DNA of 64,000 nucleotides from Fulvivirga lutea (GCF_017068455.1 NZ_CP070608.1:124001-188000), one strand, 5' to 3'. Shown: positions 42,414 to 51,652, counted from the stretch's first letter. Translations and numbers: made by a program. Notes: a model not told the origin generated them from the letters alone.

Positions 42414-45400
42414 ATGTTTAAACAGATATCCATAAGTACAAAGATCACCGGCCTGGTAATAGGTATAGTGCTTGTAACCCTATTGGCCATAAGCTACTTA
42501 TCATTTAGGTTGAGCCGTGGTGCAATACAAGATAGATACAGCGAAAGCTTAAGAGTAGTTGCTGAAGCACAGTCCGGCAAAATTGAAACAACATTTGAGT
42601 CCTTAATAAGTAATCTAAAACTTTTACAGGAGTCTAAAACCATTAAGGAGGGTGCGGTTTCTTCGGGTAGTGGCAGCTCTGCTGGTGGTATGGATATGGG
42701 TTTTGGAGATGACCCATTTGCTATGGATATGGGTGGCGGTGATGATCCTTTCGCCATGGATTCTGGCGGTGACGATCCTTTCGCTATGGATATGGGCGGT
42801 GGAGATGACCCATTTGCTATGGATATGGGTGGGGATGATGCATCTGCCGAGCCAGCTGACCCTAAGTATGACGTCAAAGGATTTTTGAATGAAGTAAAAT
42901 CCTCTTATGGATATAATGATGTATTCATTACAGAATCTACCGGCAAAATATTGTTTAGCACCAGCTCTAAAATGTCTGCCGGTTCAAATTTTATTGATCC
43001 TGATGGCACAACCTTAGCTAATGCAGTGCAAGGAGTTCATTTTAGTAATGTTACCAAAAAAGAGAATGGTGCATACGTCATTTATGCAGGTGCTCCGGTT
43101 AATCACCCAAGTGGAGAAACTTCAATCATTTTGATTGAATACCCAATGACTAAGATTTATGATATTCTGAGTGATTCTACTGGTTTAGGTAAAAGGGGTG
43201 AAGTTATACTGGCAAAACTAGACTCTTCTTCCGGCAGAATTAATTACGTAAACAAGCCAAGGCTAGATCCGGATGGTGCATTTAAACTACTAACGTTGGG
43301 TGACGCTAACTCAAAAGCGATCCAAAAGGCGGTTACTGGTGCAAAAGGATCTGGTGCTAACGTTGATTATAGAGGTAAAGAAAATTTGGCATACTATACT
43401 TACCTACCAAAAGCTAAGCTAGGCTTGGTGGCAAAAATTGATACAGAAGAAATTTATAGCGAGGGTAACGCACTGTTTAATAAGTTCATGTTTGCAGGAT
43501 TCTTCATCTTGATTATTTCTGGAGTGATATCACTGATTTTTTCAAAGTATTTAACCAACCCATTATTATCACTGAAAAAGACATTGGAGCTTGTTGGCAA
43601 TGGAACACTTCCTGAACAGGTTGAGCGTAAAACATCAGATGAAATAGGTCTAATGGCAAATAGTGTTAACCATTTGGTTAAAACACTTAAGAATACCGCC
43701 AATTTTGCTCAGCAAATAGGTGAAGGTAACTTCTCTGCCGATTTCAAACTCGTAAATGATGATGACGCACTAGGCCTGGCATTGGTGAACATGCGCGATA
43801 ACCTAGTAGAAAGTGAGAAACGTGATAAAGAACGCAACTGGATTGTAACTGGTGTTGCAGAAATTGGTGAAATACTTAGAGCGCATGATAACCTTGAGCC
43901 ACTTGGCGATGCCGTTGTAAAATATATCATCGGAAAAATTGGGGCTGTTCAAGGTGCCTTTTATGTGGTAAATGAAGATGATCCGGATGACATTTTCATA
44001 GAGATGAAAGCAAGTTTTGCTTACAATCGTAAAAAACACTTAAATGCAAAATTTAAATTTGCTGAAGGTCTGGTAGGACAAGCAGCCGCTGAAAAAGATA
44101 CCGTACTAAGAACAGAAATCCCTCATGATTATGTAACGATCACATCAGGTATTCTGGGTGATAAAAGACCAACCAGCATTCTCATAGTGCCTTTAATAAC
44201 TGAGGAAAAGGTATATGGTGTTGTTGAGTTTGCCGGTTTTGAAAAGTTTGATAGTGGTAAGGTAAAATTTGTTGAAGAGCTAAGTCTAATTCTTGCTCGT
44301 ACAGTGTTCAACATCAAAGTAAATGAAAGAACACGCAAGCTTTTGGAAGAGTCTCAGGCAATGAGTTCTGAGTTACAAGAGAAGCAAGAGATTCTTCGTC
44401 AGAATGCTGAGGAAATGCAGGCTACTCAGGAAGAGCTTCAAAAATCTAACTCCAAGTTAGAAGAGCAAATTGAAGAGGTAAATAGAACGCAAAACAGAAT
44501 GCAGCTTCTATTGGAGAATGCCTCCGAGGTAATCACTATTTATGAAGAAGATCTATCCGTTAGATATATCAGTCCATCAGTAGAGCCAATTCTTGGCTAC
44601 ACGCAAAAAGAAATGATTGGTGTAAGCGATGCTGATAAGGTAAATAAAGAGCATGTGGCTGAGTTCAAAGGAATGTTCAAAAGCCTTCTTGAAAATCCCG
44701 ATGAACAGATCACTATTCAGTATGAGTATTTAACTAAAGATGGCAACTACATCTGGATTGAATCTACTGGCACCAACTTTATGTCGAACCCTGCCATCCA
44801 TGGTTTAATAGTTAACTCGCGTGACATTACCGAAAGACGAAGAGCAGAGCAAGAACAGAGAATGCGTAGTAAAATGCAGGCTCTTTCGGAAAACTCTCTC
44901 GATCTGATTACAAGGTTGGAAGATGATGCCATTTCTTACATCAACCCTGTTATTGAAGAATATACGGGCAAAGGACCTTCAGACTTCTTAAATCAGAAAA
45001 TTAAGGAGGCCGATTTAGCTCAAAATGTACTAGATAAGTGGCTGGAAATTATTGAAGAAGTCAATAGTACCAATAAAAAGGTAGCAACTGAAATGGACTT
45101 CCCTTCCGAAATGGGTGACAGAGTAATGCAGGTTAATGCCATTCCGGAGTTTGACGATAATGAAAAGCTTGAATCTGTATTAGTAGTTTCTCATGACATC
45201 ACAGAGAGAAAGTTAATTGAGCTGGAAATCCAGAACAAAAACAAGAAGATCGCAGATAGTATCAACTATGCTAAGAGAATTCAGAATGCTATTCTGCCTA
45301 ACAACAATGTGATTAATAAGGTACTACCTGATTCATTCATTCTTTACAAGCCTAAAGATGTGGTGAGCGGTGACTTCCCATGGTACGTTAAAATAGGTGA

Positions 45401-46001
45401 TGATATTTACATGGCTGCTGTGGATTGTACAGGTCATGGTGTTCCTGGAGCCCTTTTATCATTAATTGGCTATTTCTTGCTTAATGATATCGTTAGAAGT
45501 AGAAAAATATCTGACCCGGGTATAATCTTAGATCAGCTGGATGAAGGCGTTACTACAACACTTCGTCAGGACCAGGATGATTCTAAAACGAAAGATGGAA
45601 TGGATATCGCACTTTGTAAAATAAATACAGCTACAAGAAAGGTTGAATATGCAGGTGCTCACAGGCCGTTATATGTGGTGAAGAAAGGTGAGATGGAAGA
45701 AATTAAAGGTAATAAGTTCGCTATTGGTGGAGGTATCTATAAAAACCAAACCAACTTCACTAATCATAAAGTTGAACTTAATGAAGGTGATTCATTCTAC
45801 TTTTGCTCAGACGGGTTTCCAGATCAGTTTGGTGGACCAGATAACAGAAAGTATGGCCCTAAGCGCTTAAGAGAGAAAATCATGGAAGTTCACAACATGT
45901 CAATGAAAGACGCTTATGTGAAGTTTGATGACCATTGGACAAATTGGATGGGAGAAGAAAAGCAAACTGATGATGTATTGTTAATTGGTATAAAATTGTA
46001 G
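42414..46001 (+). CDS. Cache-HAMP-GAF-PAS-PAS-SpoIIE phosphatase (SiaA-like)
   Basis: 1195 residues. TM1 at about 11-31, a Cache-like extracytoplasmic domain with a DDPFAMD tandem repeat (residues 93-142), TM2 near 362-380, HAMP to about 440, GAF (about 485-640; FAEGLVGQ, SGILGDKRPTSILIVPL), coiled coil to 700, two PAS domains (about 700-820 and 825-945), and a C-terminal PP2C/SpoIIE phosphatase (about 960-1195). Metal-binding aspartates are visible in VVSGDFPWY, DCTGHGVPGAL, FCSDGFPDQFGG and QTDDVLL. By analogy to SiaA it would dephosphorylate the SiaC-like protein encoded 0.7 kb downstream. Confidence 0.88.
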   Translation: MFKQISISTKITGLVIGIVLVTLLAISYLSFRLSRGAIQDRYSESLRVVAEAQSGKIETTFESLISNLKLLQESKTIKEGAVSSGSGSSAGGMDMGFGDDPFAMDMGGGDDPFAMDSGGDDPFAMDMGGGDDPFAMDMGGDDASAEPADPKYDVKGFLNEVKSSYGYNDVFITESTGKILFSTSSKMSAGSNFIDPDGTTLANAVQGVHFSNVTKKENGAYVIYAGAPVNHPSGETSIILIEYPMTKIYDILSDSTGLGKRGEVILAKLDSSSGRINYVNKPRLDPDGAFKLLTLGDANSKAIQKAVTGAKGSGANVDYRGKENLAYYTYLPKAKLGLVAKIDTEEIYSEGNALFNKFMFAGFFILIISGVISLIFSKYLTNPLLSLKKTLELVGNGTLPEQVERKTSDEIGLMANSVNHLVKTLKNTANFAQQIGEGNFSADFKLVNDDDALGLALVNMRDNLVESEKRDKERNWIVTGVAEIGEILRAHDNLEPLGDAVVKYIIGKIGAVQGAFYVVNEDDPDDIFIEMKASFAYNRKKHLNAKFKFAEGLVGQAAAEKDTVLRTEIPHDYVTITSGILGDKRPTSILIVPLITEEKVYGVVEFAGFEKFDSGKVKFVEELSLILARTVFNIKVNERTRKLLEESQAMSSELQEKQEILRQNAEEMQATQEELQKSNSKLEEQIEEVNRTQNRMQLLLENASEVITIYEEDLSVRYISPSVEPILGYTQKEMIGVSDADKVNKEHVAEFKGMFKSLLENPDEQITIQYEYLTKDGNYIWIESTGTNFMSNPAIHGLIVNSRDITERRRAEQEQRMRSKMQALSENSLDLITRLEDDAISYINPVIEEYTGKGPSDFLNQKIKEADLAQNVLDKWLEIIEEVNSTNKKVATEMDFPSEMGDRVMQVNAIPEFDDNEKLESVLVVSHDITERKLIELEIQNKNKKIADSINYAKRIQNAILPNNNVINKVLPDSFILYKPKDVVSGDFPWYVKIGDDIYMAAVDCTGHGVPGALLSLIGYFLLNDIVRSRKISDPGIILDQLDEGVTTTLRQDQDDSKTKDGMDIALCKINTATRKVEYAGAHRPLYVVKKGEMEEIKGNKFAIGGGIYKNQTNFTNHKVELNEGDSFYFCSDGFPDQFGGPDNRKYGPKRLREKIMEVHNMSMKDAYVKFDDHWTNWMGEEKQTDDVLLIGIKL
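42708..42839 (+). repeat. In-frame tandem repeat encoding DDPFAMDMGGG units
   Basis: Four consecutive 30-33-nt units encode DDPFAMDMGGG, DDPFAMDSGG, DDPFAMDMGGG and DDPFAMDMGG, followed by DDAS. The DNA copies differ at synonymous positions, so the repeat is not brand new. It lies in the extracytoplasmic sensor part of the phosphatase and is acidic and Met-rich. Confidence 0.9.
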
Positions 46002-46104
46002 ATTTTTAATTAAAAGTCGTATTTTGACAAACTATAATCAAAATCGACTAACAAACTTATAGATAAAGACTTATAAAGAACCTGAATAAAACGCTTTAAG
46101 ACTT

Positions 46105-46635
46105 ATGAAGTATATTTTTGATTTGCACAAAACCATGCTTGAAAACCATCTGATCTTGGTATACGAGGGTGAATTTACCCAGGAAATTACCAAATCAGTA
46201 TTGGCCATGGCGGAACGAAATATGGATTCTTCAGGTGAGGAATCTACTGTCAAAAGGAAAGTATTCAATGTAATGGTTGAGTGCTTACAGAATATTGTAA
46301 AACATGCAGATGATGTTGCTAACAATCATTCAGCTGTATTTATGGTGGGTAAGCAAGAAGACAAATACATTATCATTTCCGGCAACCCAATTATGAATGA
46401 GAACATAGATGGCTTGAAAGGTAAAATTGACCAGATTAATGAGCTGGATAAGGATGGTTTAAAGGAACTTTATAAAAGCATAATCAAGAGTACTGAAATC
46501 TCTGATAAAGGAGGTGCAGGTCTTGGGTTTGTAGATATGGCTAGAAAGTCAGGGAATAAACTAGATTATGATTTTGTTGATATAGGGGATGGCAATTCAT
46601 TTTTCTGTTTACGGTCATCAATAGATAGACTATAG
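46105..46635 (+). CDS. siaB: SiaB-like protein kinase (DUF6272)
   Basis: 176 residues with a GHKL-type ATP-binding fold: N-box Glu 59 and Asn 63 in MVECLQNIVKHADD, and the G-box DKGGAGLGFVDMARKSG. This matches the SiaB family, which phosphorylates SiaC. It lies between the SpoIIE phosphatase and siaC, the order found in the Pseudomonas siaABC cluster. Cytoplasmic, acting in opposition to the phosphatase. Confidence 0.88.
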   Translation: MKYIFDLHKTMLENHLILVYEGEFTQEITKSVLAMAERNMDSSGEESTVKRKVFNVMVECLQNIVKHADDVANNHSAVFMVGKQEDKYIIISGNPIMNENIDGLKGKIDQINELDKDGLKELYKSIIKSTEISDKGGAGLGFVDMARKSGNKLDYDFVDIGDGNSFFCLRSSIDRL

Positions 46636-46676
46636 TTTAATTTTTTGGTAATAACGATTATAAATAAGCATTAATA

Positions 46677-47039
46677 ATGGACATACTAAATTTAGAAGGC
46701 ACTGAAGATACTCCTAAAATTATTTTAGATAAAGGAAACGGTATTTTTGAAATTTCTGGTCGTAGCTTACCGGAAGACTCTGCTGAATTTTATCAGCCTG
46801 TATTAGATTGGATCGAAGAATATTCTAAAGACGCGAATGCAAGCACTGAATTCATGTTCAAATTAGAATATTTCAATACAGCTTCTAGTAAACTAATACT
46901 TGATGTTCTATCTGCATTGGAAGATATCGATGGTATGACTATCATATGGTACTTTCATGAAGATGACGAAGATATGGAAGAAGCAGGTGAGGAGTTTTCT
47001 GAACTTGTTGAAATTCCGTTCGAATTTAAAACATACTAA
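46677..47039 (+). CDS. siaC: SiaC-like regulatory phosphoprotein (DUF1987)
   Basis: 120 residues, the normal family length. The phosphorylatable Thr 68 sits in LEYFNTASSKLILDVL, the same motif and number as described for Pseudomonas SiaC. Opening LNLEGTEDTPKIILDKGNG is typical. In Pseudomonas, unphosphorylated SiaC activates the diguanylate cyclase SiaD. No GGDEF gene is present here, so the target must differ; the ABC transporter 52 nt downstream is the nearest candidate. Confidence 0.88.
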   Translation: MDILNLEGTEDTPKIILDKGNGIFEISGRSLPEDSAEFYQPVLDWIEEYSKDANASTEFMFKLEYFNTASSKLILDVLSALEDIDGMTIIWYFHEDDEDMEEAGEEFSELVEIPFEFKTY

Positions 47040-47091
47040 GTTATACCTAATTTTTTGCCAGTAAATTGCTGCTAACAGCAGACGGTAGCCT

Positions 47092-50000
47092 ATGAGTGAG
47101 GAAATACTTAAAGCACTTACCCAACTTTTTGCCATTATTACCAAACAAGATGGAGGTGTTACTGAGAAAGAAAGGCAGTTTGTAATAAGTTTTTTTCAGC
47201 AGGAGCTAGACCAAGACTCTGTTAAAGAGTATGTTGAGCTTTATGATAAATTCGCTGGCTATAATCAGGATGGCGATGAGGAGAAAGAGGAAGAAGGAAG
47301 TAAGAAAAGAAAATTAACCTCCGTTCGTGACTCCGTTAAAACTTTAGGTCTTTGTAAGAAAATCAACAAAACACTTACCCAAAAACAAAAGGTAGTTGTT
47401 TTAATTAAAATTTTAGAGTTAGTAGGGTCAGATCAAAACTTTACTTCTCAAAGGATGGAAATTATTGACACCATTAGTACGGTGTTCAATATCGTGAAGG
47501 ACGAATACAAGCTTATTGAAAGCTTCGTTATCAAAACAGAATCTTCAGAACTTAATTTTGGTGATATACTTATTGTTGATGGTGAAGGTGAGCATGATCA
47601 CACACCTGAAAATAAGGAAGAACTAGAAGAAAAAGGGATTTACTCTAAACACTTCTACTCAGATATAGATGGCCACATCATATTCTTGAAGGTAAATAGT
47701 GTTGACATGTACTTCACCAAGTACATTGGTAAAGATCAAATAGTGCTTAATGGGTTTATCATGCAGAGAAACAGAGTATATCTGTTTTCTCATGGTAGTA
47801 CTGTTAAAACACCATTAGGCGCAGCTCTTTATTACAGTGATTTAATCGCACTTTTTAATGAGGAGTTAAAAACCACCAAGCTTTCTTTTAATGCCGACAT
47901 CCAGGAATTTAGATTCCCTAATGGTGCTCTTGGTTTGCGTGATGTAGTCATTTCAGAAGGTCCAGGACAGCTCATTGGAATTATGGGTGCCAGTGGTGCA
48001 GGTAAAACCACCTTAATGAATGTTTTGGCTGGCATAGAGCAACCTACATTAGGCTCAGTTAAAATTAATGGGTTCGACATAAACACCCAGAAAGACCGTA
48101 TACACGGTGTTATTGGGTATGTTTCGCAGGATGACCTTCTGATCGAGGAGTTAACTGTTTACGAAAACCTTTATTATAATGCGAAACTATGTTTCGCCAA
48201 CTTGTCTGAAGAAGACTTAAGTAAAAAGGTTCTTGATGTTTTAGAAAGCCTAGGCCTCGATCAACGTAAGGATTTAAAAGTTGGTAGTGTTCTAGATAAA
48301 ACCATAAGTGGTGGACAAAGAAAACGTTTAAATATTGCCCTTGAGTTAATTAGAGAACCTGCAGTAATGTTTGTTGATGAACCTACATCAGGTTTATCAT
48401 CAAGAGACTCAGAAAATGTAATTGACTTATTAAAAGAGCTTTCCTTGAAGGGGAAACTAATATTTGTGGTAATTCACCAGCCTAGTTCTGATATCTATAA
48501 GATGTTCAGCAAAATGTACATCATGGATACTGGCGGCTACCCTGTATTCTATGGTAATCCAGTTGAGGCAGTAACTTATTTTAAGAAAGCTTCTAACCAG
48601 GTTGATTCACAAAGAGGACAGTGCGAAACATGTGGTAACGTTAACCCAGAGCAAATATTTAATATCATTGAGGCTAAGGTGGTTGATGAATATGGGCAGC
48701 TCACAAACAAGAGGAAGGTTAACCCTCAACAATGGCACGAAGGCTTTAAAGAGCATTTTTCAATTGAAAAAGTTGAAGATATCAACGAAGAGCCTGCGCA
48801 TTCACTATTTATACCAAATAGATTAAAGCAGAGCTTAATTTTTACTACACGCGATATGTTGAGTAAGTTAAGCAACAAGCAATATTTGCTGATTAACTTA
48901 CTAGAAGCACCTCTTTTGGCGCTAATATTAGCGTTTATCATTAAGTATAAGAGTAGCCCTTTTGGCAATGATTATCTTTTCCGTTTTAATGATAACATTC
49001 CCGCGTTTATGCTCATGAGTATCATTGTAGCTCTTTTTATGGGGCTAACAGTGAGTGCCGAAGAAATAATTAGAGACAGGAAAATACTTAAAAGAGAGTC
49101 TTTCCTAAATTTAAGTTGGAATAGCTATCTTATATCAAAAATCATTATACTTTTCTTAATGTCCGCAATTCAAACCATGTCGTTTGTGATAATTGGGCAT
49201 TTAATTCTTGAAATCCATGGAATGACATTTGCCTTCTGGTTTGCGTTATTTACCTGTTCATGCTTAGCAAACGTATTAGGCTTAAATATTTCAAGTGCAT
49301 TTAATTCTGCCGTTACCGTGTACGTAATGATTCCGCTTTTACTCATTCCGCAAATGATTCTAAGTGGATTGCTATTTAGCTTTGATAAATTAAATGAAGT
49401 ACTCAGCACCAAGGGTAAAGTTCCTATTGTGGCAGATTTTATGGCTTCTAGATGGGCCTATGAGGCAATGGCCGTTCATCATTTTAAGAATAATGATTAT
49501 GAAGAGCCTTACTACGAATTAGAAAAAACTGAAGCTGAAGCAGATTTTAAGGCAGCATATCTGGTAGAGGAGCTAAAGAAAAAACGTCAATACATTTCAG
49601 AAAATATTGGAACCGATAGCGATTCAATAAAAGCTATCCTGAAAAAGAATTTAAATATAATTAAAGAAAACATTGTTGGTGATCCTTTCCAGGAAGGGTT
49701 AGAGAATGTAAATGTTAACGATCTAACGTTAGAAACTTTTACTCCAGATGTTAGCAAGACTCTCGAAACATATTTTAAGAACTATAAAGACTATTATCAG
49801 GATATATATAATAAAAGTGTTGTTCGGAAAGATCAGATGGTGTATTTCTTTGAGAACAATCCTGAATATGACTATAATCTTAATGAACTAAAGAATGAAT
49901 ATTATAATGAGAGTTTAGCTGATCTTGTTATGAACGTTGCTGAAAAAGATAGGATCATTGAATATAACGGTGAACTGATACAACAAATTAATCCTATTTT

Positions 50001-50211
50001 TAATGAGCCTGATAAACCAAACCACTTTTTTGACTATAGGGCTCACTTTTTTGCTCCTTCGAAATATTTTGCTGGAACATACTTTAGCACATATGTATTT
50101 AACTTGCTTGTCATCTGGTTAATGACGATATTGTTATACATTACCTTATATTTTGAAGCTCTTAGAAAAGGATTAGATAAATTAAGTAAAATAAGATTCT
50201 CTAAGAAGTAG
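47092..50211 (+). CDS. ABCG-type ABC transporter with TerB-like N-terminal domain
   Basis: 1039 residues, a half transporter with the ATPase before the membrane domain. Residues 1-150 are helical and resemble TerB/DjlA (LFAIITKQDGGVTEKERQFV). Residues about 150-270 are beta-rich, perhaps FHA-like. The ATPase has Walker A GASGAGKTT (about 298-306), signature ISGGQRKRLN (about 405), Walker B VMFVDEPTSG and switch VIHQPSS. Six membrane helices begin near 600. A charged insert of about 200 residues (790-995) separates the last helices. Export of a lipid or other amphiphile is typical of the family; substrate unknown. Confidence 0.85.
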   Translation: MSEEILKALTQLFAIITKQDGGVTEKERQFVISFFQQELDQDSVKEYVELYDKFAGYNQDGDEEKEEEGSKKRKLTSVRDSVKTLGLCKKINKTLTQKQKVVVLIKILELVGSDQNFTSQRMEIIDTISTVFNIVKDEYKLIESFVIKTESSELNFGDILIVDGEGEHDHTPENKEELEEKGIYSKHFYSDIDGHIIFLKVNSVDMYFTKYIGKDQIVLNGFIMQRNRVYLFSHGSTVKTPLGAALYYSDLIALFNEELKTTKLSFNADIQEFRFPNGALGLRDVVISEGPGQLIGIMGASGAGKTTLMNVLAGIEQPTLGSVKINGFDINTQKDRIHGVIGYVSQDDLLIEELTVYENLYYNAKLCFANLSEEDLSKKVLDVLESLGLDQRKDLKVGSVLDKTISGGQRKRLNIALELIREPAVMFVDEPTSGLSSRDSENVIDLLKELSLKGKLIFVVIHQPSSDIYKMFSKMYIMDTGGYPVFYGNPVEAVTYFKKASNQVDSQRGQCETCGNVNPEQIFNIIEAKVVDEYGQLTNKRKVNPQQWHEGFKEHFSIEKVEDINEEPAHSLFIPNRLKQSLIFTTRDMLSKLSNKQYLLINLLEAPLLALILAFIIKYKSSPFGNDYLFRFNDNIPAFMLMSIIVALFMGLTVSAEEIIRDRKILKRESFLNLSWNSYLISKIIILFLMSAIQTMSFVIIGHLILEIHGMTFAFWFALFTCSCLANVLGLNISSAFNSAVTVYVMIPLLLIPQMILSGLLFSFDKLNEVLSTKGKVPIVADFMASRWAYEAMAVHHFKNNDYEEPYYELEKTEAEADFKAAYLVEELKKKRQYISENIGTDSDSIKAILKKNLNIIKENIVGDPFQEGLENVNVNDLTLETFTPDVSKTLETYFKNYKDYYQDIYNKSVVRKDQMVYFFENNPEYDYNLNELKNEYYNESLADLVMNVAEKDRIIEYNGELIQQINPIFNEPDKPNHFFDYRAHFFAPSKYFAGTYFSTYVFNLLVIWLMTILLYITLYFEALRKGLDKLSKIRFSKK

Positions 50212-50236
50212 TATTTATCAGCCATTAATCCGGCCA

Positions 50237-50260
50237 ATTACAAATAATAATATTTGTAAT
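50237..50260. repeat. AT-rich 10-bp inverted repeat overlapping a promoter
   Basis: ATTACAAATA, ATAA, then TATTTGTAAT, a perfect dyad. It contains the TTTG of the -33 element for the gene at 50307, so it could be an operator for that gene. It also lies 25 nt after the ABC transporter stop. Confidence 0.6.
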
Positions 50261-50283
50261 AGATAAATGAATTTATAATTTTG
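50253..50283 (+). promoter_or_regulatory. Consensus promoter of the lipoprotein gene
   Basis: TTTG (50253-50256), 19-bp spacer, TAATTTTG (50276-50283): a full match to the Bacteroidota consensus. Predicted start near 50288, 19 nt before ATG 50307. Confidence 0.8.
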
Positions 50284-50306
50284 TTACCATCATAAATGTT
50301 GTGCAT

Positions 50307-51203
50307 ATGAGGAAATTATCATTGATATTGGCAGTTCTGTTTTTTGCCTGCAACTCAGGTAAAAAACCAGATGAACAGGCATTTTTAGAGAGTTTGGATT
50401 CAACAAAAGTTGAAGGTCCAGCTATTTCTGAAGAGGCCATTAGTAGCATTATTCAACAAATCCCATCACCCTTAGAAATCTCAGTTCTTTTGAAAGAATC
50501 TGGAACTAAGTATGACAAAAGTTTCTTGAATTCTGCAGATAATATATCAAAATACAATAGCAACTACAGAAAGTCTTTAAATCTTGGTATTTACGGTACT
50601 GATTTAGGTTACACTAACATTTATGAGCAAAATCAAGATGGTTTAGATTACATGGCTGCTATTAAAGAGCTAGCTGATGGGTTAAGCATCGGTCAATTTT
50701 TTGACATAGAAACCATCGGAAGATTAGCTACAAATAGCAAGAATCTGGATTCACTATTGTTAATTACTACTCAGAACTTTAATAACATTAACCACTATTT
50801 ACAGGAGCAAAACAGAGCTAATTTAAGTGTGCTTTTGTTAGCTGGTGGTTGGTTAGAAGCTATGCATATCACTTGCCAGGTAGCTAAGAAAAATCCTGAC
50901 AACAAAGAATTAAGAGATACAATTGGTGAGCAAAAGATCATTTTGGAAAACATAGTGCTTCTTTTAAGCTTCTATAAAGACGTTGATCAAAACATGGCAT
51001 CACTTTTGAATGAAATGCAAAAGTTACAGTCGGAATACGAAAAAATTCAGATTGTAAAGACCTACAAAGAATCAACCTTCGAGGTTGTTGATGGTGTGAT
51101 GGTTATAAAAGATAATAGTACAAGTGAAATAAAAATTACTAATGAAAATGTACAGAACATCACGAACATCATTAGTAGTATTAGAAAAAGTGTAATTAGT
51201 TAG
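50307..51203 (+). CDS. Helical lipoprotein of unknown function
   Basis: 298 residues from ATG 50307 (a GTG 6 nt earlier is possible). Lipoprotein signal MRKLSLILAVLFFAC. The mature chain is helical throughout (LNLGIYGTDLGYTNIYEQNQ, LLLAGGWLEAMHITCQVAKK, QKIILENIVLLLSFYKDVDQ), with no enzyme motif. It has its own strong promoter yet follows the ABC transporter closely. It may be a periplasmic partner of the transporter or sensor; this is contextual only. Confidence 0.75.
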   Translation: MRKLSLILAVLFFACNSGKKPDEQAFLESLDSTKVEGPAISEEAISSIIQQIPSPLEISVLLKESGTKYDKSFLNSADNISKYNSNYRKSLNLGIYGTDLGYTNIYEQNQDGLDYMAAIKELADGLSIGQFFDIETIGRLATNSKNLDSLLLITTQNFNNINHYLQEQNRANLSVLLLAGGWLEAMHITCQVAKKNPDNKELRDTIGEQKIILENIVLLLSFYKDVDQNMASLLNEMQKLQSEYEKIQIVKTYKESTFEVVDGVMVIKDNSTSEIKITNENVQNITNIISSIRKSVIS

Positions 51204-51220
51204 TGGAAAATAATCAGAAT

Positions 51221-51652
51221 ATGAAAAAGGTATTTTATACAATAATAACGGCATGTTTATTTTTAATTGCCGGTACAACTGTTAAGGCACAATGCAATGC
51301 TGAGCAATACACAAACGCTTGTATTCCAAAATTAGCTTCTGGTTTTAATTTCCTTAAGAGTTATAAAATCGATGGACAAGGAGGTTCTAAAACAAAAGTT
51401 GAATACTCTTATGTATTTACTAAAGGAACCCAATACATGATTAATGTATGCGCTACTGGAGAATCAACTGACGGAATTATTGTTAGCTTATTTGATAGTA
51501 ACAGAAACCAGGTTGCTAGTAGCAAATTTAACGGCCAGTTTCTGAGTGCAATCGCCTACCCTTGCAATACAACAGGCATTTATTACATACAGTACACGTT
51601 TGATAATTCAACACAATTCTGTGGAGGAAGTGCGTTAGGGTTCAAGCGATAG
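51221..51652 (+). CDS. Small secreted cysteine-containing protein
   Basis: 143 residues from ATG 51221; a GTG at 51203 would place six polar residues before the signal peptide. Signal peptide ends TVKAQ (residue 21). The mature part has five Cys (QCNAEQYTNACIPK, MINVCATG, YPCNTTG, QFCGG) and a beta-sandwich pattern (YSYVFTKGTQYMINVCATGE, GIIVSLFDSNRNQVASS), like small pre-peptidase C-terminal or adhesion domains. No function recognised. A terminator follows at 51678. Confidence 0.75.
   Translation: MKKVFYTIITACLFLIAGTTVKAQCNAEQYTNACIPKLASGFNFLKSYKIDGQGGSKTKVEYSYVFTKGTQYMINVCATGESTDGIIVSLFDSNRNQVASSKFNGQFLSAIAYPCNTTGIYYIQYTFDNSTQFCGGSALGFKR

Noticed and set aside
42494-42877. A 127-codon Ser/Pro-rich frame opposite the phosphatase gene.
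   Set aside because: It is the antisense reading of the DDPFAMD repeat and has no independent support.
46025-46039. TTGACA followed by TATAAT resembling an E. coli promoter before siaB.
   Set aside because: The spacing is only 3 bp and the organism uses a different promoter consensus.
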